The notes beneath the pieces are model-generated. The model searched no databases, was not told the origin of the DNA, and saw only the letters and a program-made list of their open reading frames with translations. From Malurus cyaneus samueli (Eukaryota > Chordata > Aves > Passeriformes > Maluridae): 64,000 nucleotides of DNA. Below are positions 63,678 to 64,000 of this stretch, piece after piece. The position numbers and the translations under genes are program-made. The first letter of the stretch is position 1; each line of letters opens with the position of its first letter. The DNA is taken from NCBI GenBank assembly GCA_009741485.1, contig CM019217.1, positions 43,587,782-43,651,781 of the forward strand, written 5' to 3'.

Positions 63678-64000
63678 CTGAAACAGAGAAAAACAACAAC
63701 ATAAAAGCATATATCACAGTAAAATCATCACACAGTTTCAAGGCACAGACACTAATTTTTTAATTGATGGAATTTTTAGGGAACCACACAATGTAAGAAA
63801 GTTATTCTACTGCTTCCAAACACTTGTTTTATATTTTTGAGGTTCCAGCAACCACAAAGCTAGGTTAAAGACAAACAGGAGCAAAGAGCATAAAAGATAC
63901 CATATGAACAACTGTAAGTTTCTAAAGTAGATTTTAAAATAAAAAAAAAACCAGTTTGGCTTGCCTAGGGGCTTAATTGCCTTCACCAAGACTGGAACTA
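63678..64000 (-). other. MND1: MND1 intron (partial)
   Basis: Intron sequence upstream of the penultimate exon running off the window edge. The preceding MND1 exon (ending in the VVEEI-like segment) was looked for and not found, so it lies beyond 64,000. Confidence 0.8.

Larger units (their letters stand above)
61725..64000 (-). other. MND1: MND1 gene, 3' part (gene span within window)
   Basis: Two coding exons with matching split codons encode the C-terminus of MND1. MND1 forms an obligate heterodimer with HOP2/PSMC3IP, which stabilises RAD51/DMC1 filaments and stimulates homologous strand invasion in meiosis, in the nucleus. The gene is transcribed toward TMEM131L, in the same orientation as in human 4q31.3. 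The 5' exons lie beyond 64,000. Confidence 0.93.

Overview
This is a eukaryotic, almost certainly avian, nuclear genomic window. The evidence is sparse coding sequence split by GT/AG introns, three degraded CR1 LINE fragments carrying the bird-type CR1 3' end, one sharp CpG island and no SINE/L1 background. There are no operons, CRISPR arrays or prokaryotic features. Nearly all open frames of 60-160 codons are chance.

Two protein-coding genes are recognisable, both on the minus strand and both partial. (1) Positions about 1-40,344 hold the 5' part of TMEM131L (transmembrane protein 131-like, KIAA0922). Exon 1 lies in the CpG island (ATG at 40,344), followed by six short exons at 39,851-39,918, 32,716-32,759, 6,067-6,138, 5,004-5,127, 3,830-3,946 and 1,744-1,854. 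The exons join in consistent phase into the N-terminal part of the protein and the start of its PapD-like domain. The rest lies beyond position 1. Intron 3 is about 26.6 kb and holds most of the repeats and a 15-N assembly gap. (2) Positions about 61,730-64,000 hold the last two coding exons and short 3'UTR of MND1, the meiotic partner of HOP2/PSMC3IP. The order MND1 then TMEM131L, head-to-tail on one strand, matches human 4q31.3 and supports TMEM131L rather than its paralogue TMEM131.

Between the genes (about 40.98-61.73 kb) no coding exon is recognisable. That stretch holds a pentanucleotide microsatellite, A/T-rich simple repeats, a candidate conserved non-coding block near 44.6-45.4 kb with homeodomain-like and GATA-like motifs, and an imperfect inverted repeat near 46.0 kb.

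The most notable observation is that the first two TMEM131L exons are not cleanly open as written. Exon 1 carries one apparent frameshift just after the conserved NLLLG motif, and exon 2 carries a compensating pair. All three look like missing bases in GC runs and would create a stop at the start of exon 3. Consensus error in the CpG island is the simplest explanation. I found no undescribed biological system here. The remaining points of interest are regulatory or structural and are scored modestly.
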